29,775 nt of DNA, from positions 1-29,775 of the forward strand of contig CAYQMF010000084.1 of assembly GCA_964418595.1 (NCBI GenBank), given 5' to 3'. The position numbers and the translations under genes are program-made. Of the stretch, positions 7,958 through 17,900 are shown piece by piece (within the stretch, counting starts at the first letter, position 1; each line of letters begins with the position of its first letter). The notes below the pieces were generated by a model that did no database searches, was not told the DNA's origin, and worked only from the letters and a program-made list of their open reading frames with translations. This stretch comes from CAYQMF01 sp964418595. Lineage in GTDB: Bacteria > Planctomycetota > UBA1135 > UBA2386.

Positions 7958-8914
7958 ATGCGCTGCCACCAAGCTGAACACCTGTTGTCGCTGAACCTCG
8001 ACGGCCGTCTGTCGAGTGGCCAACGCAAGCTGCTCCTCGATCACCTCGACGCCTGCGAGGCATGCCACCGGATCGACGGCGAGCTGAACGCCGCGCGCGA
8101 GCTGGCGCTGAGCCTCCCCACCCAGAGCCTGAGCGCCGGGTTCCGCGAGGAGCTGTGGCAGCGGATCCGCGCGGGCGAAGGCACGCCCGACGCCGTCTTC
8201 CGCGAGCCCGTGCCGCTGGCCACGAAGCTCCGCTACTTCGCCACCGGCGCCGCCGCTGCGGGCGTGCTGATCGCCGCCGCGATGTTCCTGCGACCCGCCG
8301 ACGACGCGCCCCGCAACGACGAGCCGGTGGTGACGGCCTCCTCCTCCGGCGGCCTGAAGCCGCGCCCGGTCCAGGACGGAACGAGCTTCGATCTGCCGGA
8401 TGTGACTCCGGCGACACCCAACGGACTCGCGACCCTCGTCGCCGACGGCTACGCCAACGCGGTGCGGCAACTGCGGGCGCGCGTCGACGACTTCGATCAA
8501 CGCGCAACGGCGTCGCCGCAGTTCATCACGCACTTGCGGGATGACGCCGACCGGGCCCGCCACTTCGCCGGACTGATGCGTTGGTTCGTCGACCGCAACT
8601 ACATGATCCTGCCGCAGGACGATGCGGCGAGCCTCGCGGCGATCGAGCTGGTGGGCCAGCAGGTGCGCAGCGTCGACGACGCCGACAGCTTGCGCGGGGT
8701 CCTGAAGCCCCTGCAGCGGATCCGCGTCGACCGCACGCGCAGCTTCTTCTGCAGCCCGTGTGTGGAGGACGAGACCACGTTCTTCCTCGAGTTTGCCTCG
8801 CGCATGCAGAGCGCCGCCGACGTGGCGAGCCAGATCCGGCTGGAAGTGGTGATCGACGAGTCCGGGCTCGGGCCCAACCGCAGCCGGTTCATCCTGATGC
8901 GTCAGCCCCGCTGA
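7958..8914 (+). CDS. Membrane-anchored zinc-binding anti-sigma factor with large periplasmic domain
   Basis: A 318-residue protein with an N-terminal ZAS-type anti-sigma domain: C3 and the signature H29-x3-C33-x2-C36 (HLDACEAC). It should bind and hold the sigma factor encoded 5 nt upstream. One membrane segment lies at about 90-110 (FATGAAAAGVLIAAAMFL). The roughly 200-residue outer domain is helical and carries a lone CxxC (C265-S-P-C268 in FFCSPCVEDE), which could sense redox state or bind metal. Release normally needs site-1 proteolysis or a conformational change; no such signal is proven here. The translational packing with the sigma gene supports co-expression. The family of the outer domain is not recognised. 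Confidence 0.88.
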   Translation: MRCHQAEHLLSLNLDGRLSSGQRKLLLDHLDACEACHRIDGELNAARELALSLPTQSLSAGFREELWQRIRAGEGTPDAVFREPVPLATKLRYFATGAAAAGVLIAAAMFLRPADDAPRNDEPVVTASSSGGLKPRPVQDGTSFDLPDVTPATPNGLATLVADGYANAVRQLRARVDDFDQRATASPQFITHLRDDADRARHFAGLMRWFVDRNYMILPQDDAASLAAIELVGQQVRSVDDADSLRGVLKPLQRIRVDRTRSFFCSPCVEDETTFFLEFASRMQSAADVASQIRLEVVIDESGLGPNRSRFILMRQPR

Positions 8915-9001
8915 CCGCAGAGGAAGAGGGCCTTGTCCCGGCGGCAGTTTTCCCTGAGCCGCCCCGCGACTGCCGGTGATTGCGCTGTCGGGCGTCCAGC
9001 C

Positions 9002-9007
9002 GAGAAT
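9002..9007 (+). promoter_or_regulatory. Candidate -10-like hexamer GAGAAT before the HEAT-VWA gene
   Basis: GAGAAT is 9 nt upstream of ATG 9017. It differs from TANNNT only at the first base and resembles TAGAATC before the HEAT gene at 11104. It is weaker than the other examples. Confidence 0.25.
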
Positions 9008-9016
9008 CGCCCCTGC

Positions 9017-10696
9017 ATGTCCTTCCCCCGCCGATGGCTCGCGGCGGCCCTCGCCGTGTCTGCCACGCTCGGCCTGGCCGTCGCACAACGCACCGACGAC
9101 GGCGACCTGGTCGGCGCTGCCGACCGGTGGTTGCGCGCCTTCGGAGCGAAGGCAATCCAACTCGCGGAAGCCAGACCCGTCCCCGACGGCCCGCGCCGGA
9201 TCCCGGAGCGCCTCGCGCCCGGCGCGAAGCTCACGGAACTGGCCGCGCTCGAACTGCTGGTCGCGGCTCTCGCCCAGGCCGACACGCGGGCTGCGAGCGA
9301 GCGCCTCCTGCGCATCGCGTCGCTCGGCAACCTGCCGGGGAGCGACTCCTACGACCACACTCTCGCCCGCGGAACGGCGGAGGCCGCCATCGAGGCGAGC
9401 TCGTCGGTCAGCCTCCGCGCGTTGCTGCTCGACGTCGCCCAGGGAGCAGCGAACGCCCCCGCGGAACTCGCGCTGCGGGTCGCGGCGCTGCGCGCCCTCG
9501 GCCGCGCCGGCGATCAGGTCTTCTGGCCGGTGCTCACGCGCGGGCTGGGCGACGAAGACCCGCGCGCCCGCGGCGCGGCGGCCCTCTCCCTCGCCGATCT
9601 CGGCAACGCGCGCGCCCTGCGGCCTCTCATCCAGGCGCTGGCGACCGAACGGCATCCGATCGCAATCCCGGTGCTGACCGGCGCCTTGGGGGATCTGCTC
9701 GACACCGCGCGCCGCGTCGACGAGCTCGACCCCCTCACCCTCCAGGCCGCGGTCGCCGCCGCGGCCTCAGCCATCGGACGCGGGGACGCGCGCGTCGACC
9801 TCGATCTCGTGCGCTTCCTCGACGAGCATCGCGCCGCCGCCGCGGTGCCAGCGCTGATCGCCGGCCTCGAGCGCATCGCCAGGCAGCCGGCAGGCCAGGA
9901 GGACCGCATCTCGCTCGCGCTGCGCGCCGAGATCCACCGCGTGCTGCGGGCGATGACCGGCGCAGTGTTCCCCGCCACCGAACCGGAACGGTGGCGCGCG
10001 ATGTGGGAGGCCGAAGGCAGCAAGCTCACCATCCATCCGCGCTCGCGCGGCGAGGACGTGCCCGGCGCGACGTTCGCCGGTGGCTTCTTCGGCATCCCCG
10101 TCCTCGGCCGGCGCATCGTGTTCGTGCTCGACACGTCCGGCAGCATGCAGGCGCCCGCGCCCCAGGCGGCGGAGACCTACGCGGGCTCCGCGGGCGTGCC
10201 GCGCCGGCTCGATGTGGCGACGCAGGAGTGCTGGAACGCGGTGAAGGACCTTCCCGCCGACACCTACTTCAACGTGATCGTGTTCGCGACCGCCGTGCGC
10301 ACGTGGAAGGACGACCTCGTGCCGGCGACGCCGACCAACAAGAGCGCCATCAAACGATTCCTCGCCCGCCTGGCACCCGACGGGTCGACCAACATCTGGG
10401 GTGGCATCTCCGCGGCGATGCAGATGCGCACCGCGCAGAGCACCAGTCGCCACCGCGAACCGGTGGACGAGATCTTCCTGCTCAGCGACGGCTACCCGAG
10501 CAGCGGCGACATCGTCGACGGCCAGGTGATCATCGCACGCATCACGGAGCTGAACCGCCACCTGCGCATCCGCATCAACACGGTGTTCATCGGGTCCACC
10601 GAGAGCTCCATGGATCGCATGGTCCCGGCCGGCAACGGCGGCGTGCTCATGGAGTCTCTCGCCGACGGCAACAGCGGCAAGTTCGTGCTGCGGTGA
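9017..10696 (+). CDS. Secreted HEAT-repeat protein with C-terminal von Willebrand A domain
   Basis: A 559-residue exported protein. Residues 1-24 are a Sec signal peptide (RRWLAAALAVSATLGLAVA, cleavage before Gln). Residues about 60-300 contain HEAT/PBS-lyase-type repeats (LALRVAALRALGRAGDQVFW; DPRARGAAALSLADLGNARA). A short module with VLRAMTGAVFPATEPERW follows. The VWA domain spans about 365-559 with a MIDAS motif D372-T-S-G-S in IVFVLDTSGSMQ and the later EIFLLSDGYPSSGDI, so it should bind a divalent metal and a protein ligand. This domain pairing is common in Planctomycetota. The start gives a clean signal peptide. It converges on the next gene with 1 nt between stops. The partner and role are unknown. 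Confidence 0.92.
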   Translation: MSFPRRWLAAALAVSATLGLAVAQRTDDGDLVGAADRWLRAFGAKAIQLAEARPVPDGPRRIPERLAPGAKLTELAALELLVAALAQADTRAASERLLRIASLGNLPGSDSYDHTLARGTAEAAIEASSSVSLRALLLDVAQGAANAPAELALRVAALRALGRAGDQVFWPVLTRGLGDEDPRARGAAALSLADLGNARALRPLIQALATERHPIAIPVLTGALGDLLDTARRVDELDPLTLQAAVAAAASAIGRGDARVDLDLVRFLDEHRAAAAVPALIAGLERIARQPAGQEDRISLALRAEIHRVLRAMTGAVFPATEPERWRAMWEAEGSKLTIHPRSRGEDVPGATFAGGFFGIPVLGRRIVFVLDTSGSMQAPAPQAAETYAGSAGVPRRLDVATQECWNAVKDLPADTYFNVIVFATAVRTWKDDLVPATPTNKSAIKRFLARLAPDGSTNIWGGISAAMQMRTAQSTSRHREPVDEIFLLSDGYPSSGDIVDGQVIIARITELNRHLRIRINTVFIGSTESSMDRMVPAGNGGVLMESLADGNSGKFVLR

Positions 10697-10697
10697 A

Positions 10698-11036
10698 CTA
10701 GGGCTTCGCTTTGCGCTTTGCCGCTCGCTGCCGACCCTTGCGCACGAAAGGCGCGACGATGAGGAGCAGCGCGCCGAGCGTCATCATCACCGCCGCGGCG
10801 TGCTGCGAATGGCGCAGGGCCGCCTCCGGCAGTTCGTCGGCGAGCAGGGCCGCGCGCGTCCCCTGATCCTGGAACAGGAACGAGGCCCGTCCGATGGCGC
10901 GCCACAGGAAGAACGTCTCCTGCACCTGCGCGCGCAGGTGCAGTGCGAGAGTCACCTGCCCCTGCAGGAAGAGGCCCGCCCCCAGGAACGTGCCTCCGAC
11001 CGCCATCACCAACCACCGCACGATGCGACCGACCAT
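10698..11036 (-). CDS. Small two-TM membrane protein, unknown function
   Basis: A 112-residue protein with two hydrophobic segments: about 7-27 (WLVMAVGGTFLGAGLFLQG) and about 80-97 (AAVMMTLGALLLIVAPFV). A roughly 50-residue loop lies between them, and the tail is very basic (RKGRQRAAKRKAKP). The positive-inside rule places the basic C-terminus in the cytoplasm and the loop outside. ATG 11036 is chosen; the frame is open further upstream but lies inside the divergent HEAT gene. The stop lies 1 nt from the HEAT-VWA stop. No family recognised. Confidence 0.72.
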   Translation of the reverse strand: MVGRIVRWLVMAVGGTFLGAGLFLQGQVTLALHLRAQVQETFFLWRAIGRASFLFQDQGTRAALLADELPEAALRHSQHAAAVMMTLGALLLIVAPFVRKGRQRAAKRKAKP

Positions 11037-11089
11037 GGCCGGGAGTATCGCCGCCGACGGACTCCGGCGACGCGTCCGATCCGCGGGCA

Positions 11090-11095
11090 TAGAAT
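11090..11095 (+). promoter_or_regulatory. Candidate -10 hexamer TAGAAT close to the HEAT gene start
   Basis: TAGAAT sits 8 nt before ATG 11104 and matches the bacterial -10 consensus at 4 of 6 positions, fitting TANNNT. No Shine-Dalgarno is present in the 8-nt spacer, and no clear -35 was found. It lies in the 67-nt divergent gap with the small membrane gene. Confidence 0.42.
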
Positions 11096-11103
11096 CGTCC
11101 GCC

Positions 11104-11856
11104 ATGTTTGCCGCCCTCGCCCTCACTCTCCTCGCCCAGGCCGAAGGTCCGGCGAAGCCGCCGGTGGAGGCCCCGCCCGCAGCTCCCGCCGTCAAGGCGT
11201 TGACCGACGCCGAAGCGCGCGCCGCGATCACGGCCTTCAACAAGATCCCCGACAAGGCGCCGCTCGCCGATCGGCTCGCGGGCATCGAGGCGCTCATCGC
11301 CGGTTCGCACGAGACGCTGGTCCCGGTGCTCGAGAAGACCGTGCGCGCCGACAGCTCGCTCGTGGTGCGCAAGAAGGCTGCCGAAGCGCTGGGGGACCAG
11401 CCGGAGAAGAAGGCCTACCCGAGCGTCGTCAAGCTGCTGGCGCAGAGCAGCGTCGGCGACATGCCCGAGCTCGCCGAGCCGCTGGTGCGCTCGCTCACCC
11501 GCGTCGGCTATCGCGACAGGGATTGGGAGCGCCTCGAAGGCCTGTTCCGCGCCGGCTACGAGACCGAACGCGTGCCCGTCCAGCGCGCCGTGCTCGCCCT
11601 GGTCCGTGAGCACAAGGAGAAGCAGGCCATCCACCTGCTCCTCGACAACCTCGACGAACCGCTCCCGACCAACGTCGACCACGCCGACAATCCACCCGCC
11701 GAGTACTGGGAGCGGCGCTGGAAGGCCTGGAAGGTCTGGCGCGACGACTGCAAGGCCGCGCTGCAGGCCGTGACGGGTCAGAAGTTCGGCACCGCCGACG
11801 AGGCGCGCGCCTGGCTCAAGCGCGCCGGCGCGAAGAACGGGTTCAAGGGTTTCTGA
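11104..11856 (+). CDS. Secreted HEAT-repeat-like protein
   Basis: A 250-residue protein with a short hydrophobic leader (MFAALALTLLAQA) followed by a Pro/Ala linker. The rest consists of helical pairs resembling HEAT repeats: LVVRKKAAEALGDQPEKKAY, then PSVVKLLAQSSVGDM, and VPVQRAVLALVREHKEKQAI. The C-terminal segment ALQAVTGQKFGTADEARAW matches the post-HEAT module of the HEAT-VWA protein at 9017 (VLRAMTGAVFPATEPERW), so the two are related in that part. It probably acts as a periplasmic scaffold; the partner is unknown. It converges on the 973-residue gene with 7 nt between stops. Confidence 0.85.
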   Translation: MFAALALTLLAQAEGPAKPPVEAPPAAPAVKALTDAEARAAITAFNKIPDKAPLADRLAGIEALIAGSHETLVPVLEKTVRADSSLVVRKKAAEALGDQPEKKAYPSVVKLLAQSSVGDMPELAEPLVRSLTRVGYRDRDWERLEGLFRAGYETERVPVQRAVLALVREHKEKQAIHLLLDNLDEPLPTNVDHADNPPAEYWERRWKAWKVWRDDCKAALQAVTGQKFGTADEARAWLKRAGAKNGFKGF

Positions 11857-11863
11857 GCAGCGC

Positions 11864-14785
11864 CTACCGCGCGCGCAGCTCCAGCGTCTTGCGCTCGCCC
11901 TTGCCGAGCTCGAACTCGACGGGTGAGCCCCAATCCTCGGCGTTCAGGATCCGCGCGCGGGCGCGGTAGGTGCCCGCCGCGAGGCCCGTGACGCGGATCG
12001 CGCCGCCCATCGCCATCTCGGTGCGTGGCTCACCGCCCTGGACCGGCGTGACCTCGACGGTCGCGAAGTCGACGGGTTGCCCATCCGCCGACAGCACGCG
12101 TCCGGTCAGCGTGCCGCCCGCCGCCATCGTCAGCGTGCCCAGGTCGACGCGGTCGCCCTCCATGACCTTCACGTCCGACTTGCGGGTGGTCGCGTACTTC
12201 GCGTGCTCGACGCGGAGCGTGTATTCCCCCTGCGGCACCCGCACCAGCTCGGCGACACCTTCGATGTCGGTGGACACGCTCGTCGGTCCCGACGAGATCG
12301 AGGTCGTCGACATGCCTTGGTCCGAGTCGTTCGTCCTCGTCATGATCATCACGGCGCGCGTCCGCCGCGGCGCGCCCGTCGTCTGCTCACGCGGGCTGCC
12401 GCGATCCAGCGTCACCTGCGCGCGCGGCACGGGCACGCCGTCGTCGTCGCGCACGACGACGCGCACCGTGCCGGTGCGCATGAACAGCTCGCGCTCGACC
12501 AGCGACTGGCCACTCGCCACGGTCAGCCGCTCCTCGCACATCATCAGCGCGTCGCGGTGCCCGAAGCGGATGTCGTAGCTGCCCGCACTGAGGTCGGCGA
12601 TCTCGAAGCGTCCCTCGGCGTCGGTCGTGGCGCGCGGCCCAGTGGTGAACATCCCCATGTCCGGCTCACCGGCCTGAGAGACCTGGACCTTGCCGCCCGC
12701 CACCGGGCCTTGCGCGTCGCGCAGGACCCCGCGCAGGGTCGCGAGCACCGGGCGCGTGAGGGTCACCGCCGTCGTCTTCTCGGCGACGAGCGTGACCGTC
12801 GCGCTGCTCTCGCTCAGGTCGCGCCCCTCCGCGCCGATCGCCACCATCGCGCCAGCGTCGCCGAGCTGCATCGGTGGCGCCGGCAGGACCAGGCACGCGC
12901 GGTAGGTCCCGGGCGCGAGCGGCCCGACGTTCGCGACGCCGGCGGCGTCGCAGTGTCCGGTCTCCGTCTTCGCGTCAGGCCCCGCCTCCTGCGGCCCCAC
13001 GAGCTTGAACGACGCGTCCGCCAACGGCGCGCGGCCGGAATCGAGCGCCGTCACCGACACGAATCCTCCCGGCGCGACGCTCACCTTGGTCTCGACCTCC
13101 CCCCGCTCCGGCACGCTCACCTCGGCGGACTGGGCGGGAAAGAACGTGGCGTGTCGCACCTTGGCAACCACGCGGCCGGCCTCGAGGCCACTGATCCGCG
13201 CGATGCCCTGTGCATCGGTCGTGCCCCCGCCGCGCGGCGCGCCATCGTCGATCTGCACGTTGCCCGCGCCTCCCGCCCGGATGCGCCGCGTCACGCGCCG
13301 CGCCGTCTGCCAGCCGGCCGCGCCCGCGTCCTCCTCGGGCCCGGTCAGCTCCACCTTGGCGTCCGCCACCGGCTGCCCCGCGGCGTCGACGACCGAGACG
13401 ACCAACGTCGCGCCGCGCTGCGCGACGAGACGGACCCCGGCCAGCGTGTCGCCGGCCACGACGGTCAGCGGCCCGGATTCGAGACGCCGGTGTTCCCCGG
13501 TGACCACGACCGTGTTCGTCCCAGGCGCAACCTCTTCGAGGACGAACTCGCCCTTCGCGTCGGTCTTGACCTCGGAAATGCCGGGGAGACGCATGCCGGC
13601 GATCCCGGCGTCCTCGTTGTTGGCGACGACCGCGCTCCCGACCACCGGAGCGCCATCGCCATCGACCACCACACCGCGGATCCGACCGAGCCGCGGCGCC
13701 CGCAGCACGAGATCACCCGTGCCGACCGCCACGCCATCCAGGCTCGCGCGCGCATGCCCCTTGCCCCAGGCACTGACGTTCACCACGCCGGGGTCGAGCC
13801 CGCGCAGTTGGAACCGACCCGCCGCATCGGTCTCGGTCGCCTCCGCGCTGCTCGTGGTGCGCACTTGGATGCCGGCACCCATCGCGCGCGCCCGCTCTGC
13901 GCCGACCTTGAGCCCCGCGACCGGCTTGCCGGTGTCGTCGAGAACGACGCCGGCGATGGAGCCGCCGGCGACGAGCTTCACGGCGAAGTCTGCGCGCGCC
14001 TCGCCTTCTCCCAGTTCCAGCTTCACCTGCGCGGGCAGGTAGGCCGGCGACGCCGTCGTCAGCGTGTAGACACCGGGGCGAAGGTTGGCGAAGGCGAAGC
14101 GTCCGTCCGCGTCGGTCGTCGGCGCCGACTCGCGCATCATGAGCGCCAGGCCGCCCCCGAGGCTGACCCGCACGCCGCCGCACGGCTGACCCGACAGCTC
14201 CTCGAGCACGCGACCCACGAGGCTCGCCGCGCGCCCCACCACGAGGTCACCGAGATCGCGGTCGCCCGTGAGCATCGCGACCCGCAGCGCGCGGCCCGAC
14301 TCGCGCAGGTAATAGGGCTGCTCCGACACCGCGAAGCGGTGCTCCGTCGCCGCCGGAAGCAGCAGGCTGAAGCGCCCGTCCGTCCCCGTCGTAGCGCGGG
14401 TGACACCCGGTGCGTCCGCCTCCGGCTCGAGCACCAGCGCGAGATCGCCGCCGGTCGAAGGCGCAAAGGTCAGCACCACACCCGGCACCGCCGCGCCATC
14501 GGTCCCGACCACGCGCCCGCTCACCGAGAAGCGCCCCGCTGGCGCGGCTGTCCCGGCTGCGACCGCCTGCCGCCCGCCCGCCTCGGGCACCGCCGCCCGC
14601 GCGCCGGTCCCCCCTTCGCTGCTCAAAGCGGCCGCGGCACCCGCACCCTCCGCCGTTGGCGTGCCGGAGCCGACCGGCGACACCCCCGGTGCCCCGCCCC
14701 CGATGGGAGTGAACAGCCAGACCACCAGGGCGGCGCACACGAGGAGAAGCGTGACGAGGAGCGGGACGGTGCGGTTCTGGGTCAT
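11864..14785 (-). CDS. Large membrane-anchored protein with about nine carboxypeptidase-regulatory-like beta modules
   Basis: A 973-residue protein. An N-terminal membrane anchor or uncleaved signal (about 7-28, LLVTLLLVCAALVVWLF) is followed by a low-complexity Ala/Gly/Pro linker. I count about nine repeats of a transthyretin-like/CarboxypepD_reg beta sandwich, each starting with a strand such as SVSGRVVGTDGAAVPGVVL, SIAGVVLDDTGKPVAGLKVG or TLTGRVLSADGQPVDFATVE, and often containing DAxGRF followed by LxxGxY. It ends with a strand-rich tail (EFELGKGERKTLELRAR). No peptidase domain is attached. Such modules usually mediate adhesion, polysaccharide binding or cell-surface spacing. ATG 14785 directly precedes the anchor. 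It diverges from the cytochrome gene. Repeat count is by eye. Confidence 0.88.
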   Translation of the reverse strand: MTQNRTVPLLVTLLLVCAALVVWLFTPIGGGAPGVSPVGSGTPTAEGAGAAAALSSEGGTGARAAVPEAGGRQAVAAGTAAPAGRFSVSGRVVGTDGAAVPGVVLTFAPSTGGDLALVLEPEADAPGVTRATTGTDGRFSLLLPAATEHRFAVSEQPYYLRESGRALRVAMLTGDRDLGDLVVGRAASLVGRVLEELSGQPCGGVRVSLGGGLALMMRESAPTTDADGRFAFANLRPGVYTLTTASPAYLPAQVKLELGEGEARADFAVKLVAGGSIAGVVLDDTGKPVAGLKVGAERARAMGAGIQVRTTSSAEATETDAAGRFQLRGLDPGVVNVSAWGKGHARASLDGVAVGTGDLVLRAPRLGRIRGVVVDGDGAPVVGSAVVANNEDAGIAGMRLPGISEVKTDAKGEFVLEEVAPGTNTVVVTGEHRRLESGPLTVVAGDTLAGVRLVAQRGATLVVSVVDAAGQPVADAKVELTGPEEDAGAAGWQTARRVTRRIRAGGAGNVQIDDGAPRGGGTTDAQGIARISGLEAGRVVAKVRHATFFPAQSAEVSVPERGEVETKVSVAPGGFVSVTALDSGRAPLADASFKLVGPQEAGPDAKTETGHCDAAGVANVGPLAPGTYRACLVLPAPPMQLGDAGAMVAIGAEGRDLSESSATVTLVAEKTTAVTLTRPVLATLRGVLRDAQGPVAGGKVQVSQAGEPDMGMFTTGPRATTDAEGRFEIADLSAGSYDIRFGHRDALMMCEERLTVASGQSLVERELFMRTGTVRVVVRDDDGVPVPRAQVTLDRGSPREQTTGAPRRTRAVMIMTRTNDSDQGMSTTSISSGPTSVSTDIEGVAELVRVPQGEYTLRVEHAKYATTRKSDVKVMEGDRVDLGTLTMAAGGTLTGRVLSADGQPVDFATVEVTPVQGGEPRTEMAMGGAIRVTGLAAGTYRARARILNAEDWGSPVEFELGKGERKTLELRAR

Positions 14786-14848
14786 GGCGACGAGGCCTGG
14801 GCGAGCGAGACGGCGCGCGAACGGGTCGGCGCGGCGGGAACTCCACCA

Positions 14849-14869
14849 CCGGCGGCTTTCCGCCGCCGG
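14849..14869. other. Perfect 8-bp GC hairpin in a divergent intergenic region
   Basis: CCGGCGGC and GCCGCCGG are separated by a 5-nt loop. It lies in the 136-nt gap between the divergent start codons at 14785 and 14922. It would be in the 5' region of the minus-strand transcript and could act as an operator, leader hairpin or mRNA stabiliser. GC-rich DNA makes such palindromes fairly common. Confidence 0.35.
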
Positions 14870-14921
14870 CGATTTCGCGGGGCGAGTGTCACGAACCGTG
14901 CGCGCCGATCCTGCGCGGTGC

Positions 14922-17900
14922 ATGAGAGCACACCTTCGTGGAGCCGCCCAGCTCGCGGCCCTTCTGTTCCTCGGCGCCATCGCTGGATGCAGCGGCGGCG
15001 GCCGCGCCCCCGCGCCCATCCTGCCCGCACCGCTGCCGGCCGGACCCCGCGCCTCCGCGTCGATCGCGCTCACCGCGCACGACCAGCGCCTGCTCGTCGT
15101 CAACCCCGACGACGACACGCTCGCCGTGTTCTCGGTGGCGCTCGAGCAACCCGTCCAGCTCTGCGCCCTGGCCGTGGGGAACGATCCGCGCGCCGTCGCG
15201 GTCACCGGTCGTGGGCACAAGGCTTACGTCACCAACGCCGGCGCCGGCACGGTCTCCGTCGTCGACCTCGGCGGCGACCCGCGCGTCGCCGGCACCGTGA
15301 GCGTGGGTACCGAGCCGCGCGCCGTGCTCGTCGACGACGCCGACGCGCGCGCGTACGTCGCCAACGCCGGGTCCGGCACGATCTCCGTGATCGACGTCGC
15401 GACGGACCGCGTGGTCGCGACCCTCACCCTCGACCCCGCCGTGGGGTCTTCGCCCCGGGCGCTGGCCTGGCGCCGCGACGGCGGCAGCGAGCGGTTGTAC
15501 GCGGCGTGCTTCTTTGCCGAGCTGCGGCCGGGCCGGACCGGGCTCGACGAATCCCAGGACGACGCCCGCGAAGGGCGCGTGGCGGTGTTCGACACCGCGA
15601 GCCTGTCGTTCGTGGGCAGCGTCGCGCTGGCGCCGATGCTCGACACCGGCTTCCGCAGCAACGGCTCCGTGCTGGATCGCATCGGCACCGAGAACGGTGC
15701 GGGCGGCACCGACGCGCCCGATCCCACCAACCCGCCGACGGTCACGTTCGCGACCGGGGCGTTCCCCAACCAGCTCGCGGCCATCGCCATCCATCCGCGC
15801 AACGGCAAGGCCTACGTCGTGTCGACCGCGGCGTCGCCCAATGGGCCGTTCGGCTTCAACGTGAACGCGCAGGGCCTCGTGTCGGTGATCGATCTCACGA
15901 GCAACGTCGAGGTGACCGGCGACGCCACCGGCGTCGTGCATCGCAAGGCGCCGCTCAACCTCAACCAGGGCGTGAAGCAAGGCACCGCCGCCGGGCCGGT
16001 GCTGTTCCACACCAACCCCGTCGCGATGGCGTTCGGCCCCGACGGCAGCGAAGCGTGGGTCGCCATCCAGAACTCGGACGTGATCGTGCGCCTGACGGTG
16101 GACGACGCCGGGTTGCCGAGCATCGACGCGCCGGTGCAGGCCGGAGCGGCGGCGATCGCCCGCGTCGACCTGCAGGAGGTCGGCGCCGGTGGCATCCCCG
16201 GCAAGGCGCCGCGCGGGCTCGTCATCGACGCGGCCGGCAAGCGCGCGTTCGTGCACAACTACACGTCGCGGTCGATCAGCGTCGTCGACCTCGCGCAGCG
16301 CAAGGTCGTCGCCTCCGCGCTCACCTCGCCCCTGCCCGGGCGCGGCACGCCGGACGAGCAGACGCTGCTCGGCGCGGAGCTGTTCTTCTCCGGGCGCGGA
16401 CCGCAGGGCCGCATGTCGAGCGAGAGCTGGGGCGCGTGCGCCGTGTGCCATCCCGACGGCCTGGCCGACTCGGTCACCTGGCAGTTCCCGGCCGGGCCGC
16501 GGCAGACCATCCCCCTCGACGGGATGTTCAACCGCTTCCACGCCGGCGACCAGCGCATCCTCAACTGGAGCGCGCTGCGCGACGAGAACCAGGACTTCGA
16601 ACTGAACACGCGCAACGTGTTCGGCGGCCGCGGTCTCATCGAGGACGACCGCGCGATCTTCGTGGTCGGCGGCGGCAGTGGTGCGGGTCCGGACGACTCG
16701 CCGGCGATCCTGCAGTACCACCAGTTCCTCAATGCCGTCGGCACGAGCAACGCGCTGGCCGAAGACGCGGCGCTGCCGGCGCTGCTCGGCGCGCGGCGTG
16801 ACTTCGGGATGGCGACGCTGGCCGACGGGCGCGTTGTCATCGCCGGTGGCCGTTCGGGCGCGGCGCAGGGCGCACTGCTCGCCGACGCCGACGCGGTGCT
16901 CCTCTTCGAGCCGGCCAGCAACCGGGTGACGCGGCGCAGCAGCCGCGGCTTCACGGGGCGCCACTCGTTCGGCCTCGTCGCCGTCGAGACGCCCGCGGGT
17001 CCGCGCGTACTCGCGATCGGCGGGTATGCGAGCACGGCCGTCGATGCGCGACCGGTGACCACGGTGGAGGAGTACGACATCGCGACCGACACGTGGCGTG
17101 CCGTCGCGCCGCTGCCGGTGGGAGTCGCGCAGGCGGGCGTCGCCGCCAACGGTCCGCTCAACGTCGGCGAGCCGCTCGCCGAGGTGAACGTGCTGTGCGG
17201 CAACCGCGGCAGCGAACGGCTGCCCCAGCTCACCGGCGCGATCCTCCGCTACCGCCCCGATCCCACAGGCCCCGGCGTGTGGCGGACGCTCGCGTTCGAG
17301 TTCACGCCACGGCGCGACCTCGGCGCGGCCGCGATCGTGCGCGGCGTGTTCCCGAGCCACGTGTTCGCGATCGGAGGGCGGGACGCGCAGGGCAATGCCC
17401 TGACCACCGTCGAGGCGTTCGCCGCGACCACCAGCCAGGCGCAGCCCACCGACCCTGTCGGAGGCGTCGCCGTGCTCACGCCGTTGCCGCAGGCGCGCCA
17501 CTCGTTCGCCATCGCGACCGCGAGCAATCGCATCTTCGTGTTCGGCGGCGTCGATGCCGCAGGCGCCGACGCCGACGCCGTGTTCGAATACAACGCGGCA
17601 GCGAACCCTGCCGGCGCCGCCGGCGCGCCCGGCACGCCCGCGGGCACCTGGACCGGCAAGGCCCCGCTCCCCGCTGCGCGCCGCGGCGCTCGCGCTTCGT
17701 CGCCGACGCCGGTGGCCAACTTCCTGGTGTCGCGCAGCGCCGGCCGCGACGCGCGCCAGGATGCGATCGCCGCGTGGGTCGCGCGCAACGTGCGCTCCGC
17801 CCGCGCGCCGCGCGCCGCAGACGACGCGGCTGCCGTCGCCGGACGCGTCCTGTTCGAGACCCAGGGTCTCACCGGCGTCCAGTCCGTGAGCTGCGCGTCG

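Noticed and set aside
8940..8963. 6-bp GC hairpin (GGCGGC/GCCGCC, 12-nt loop) after the anti-sigma gene
   Set aside because: Short stem, large loop and no T-run; expected by chance at this GC content.
12077..16801. 1574-codon plus-strand open frame across two genes
   Set aside because: It runs antisense to the repeat protein and then out of frame through the cytochrome gene. The product is low-complexity Arg-rich sequence.
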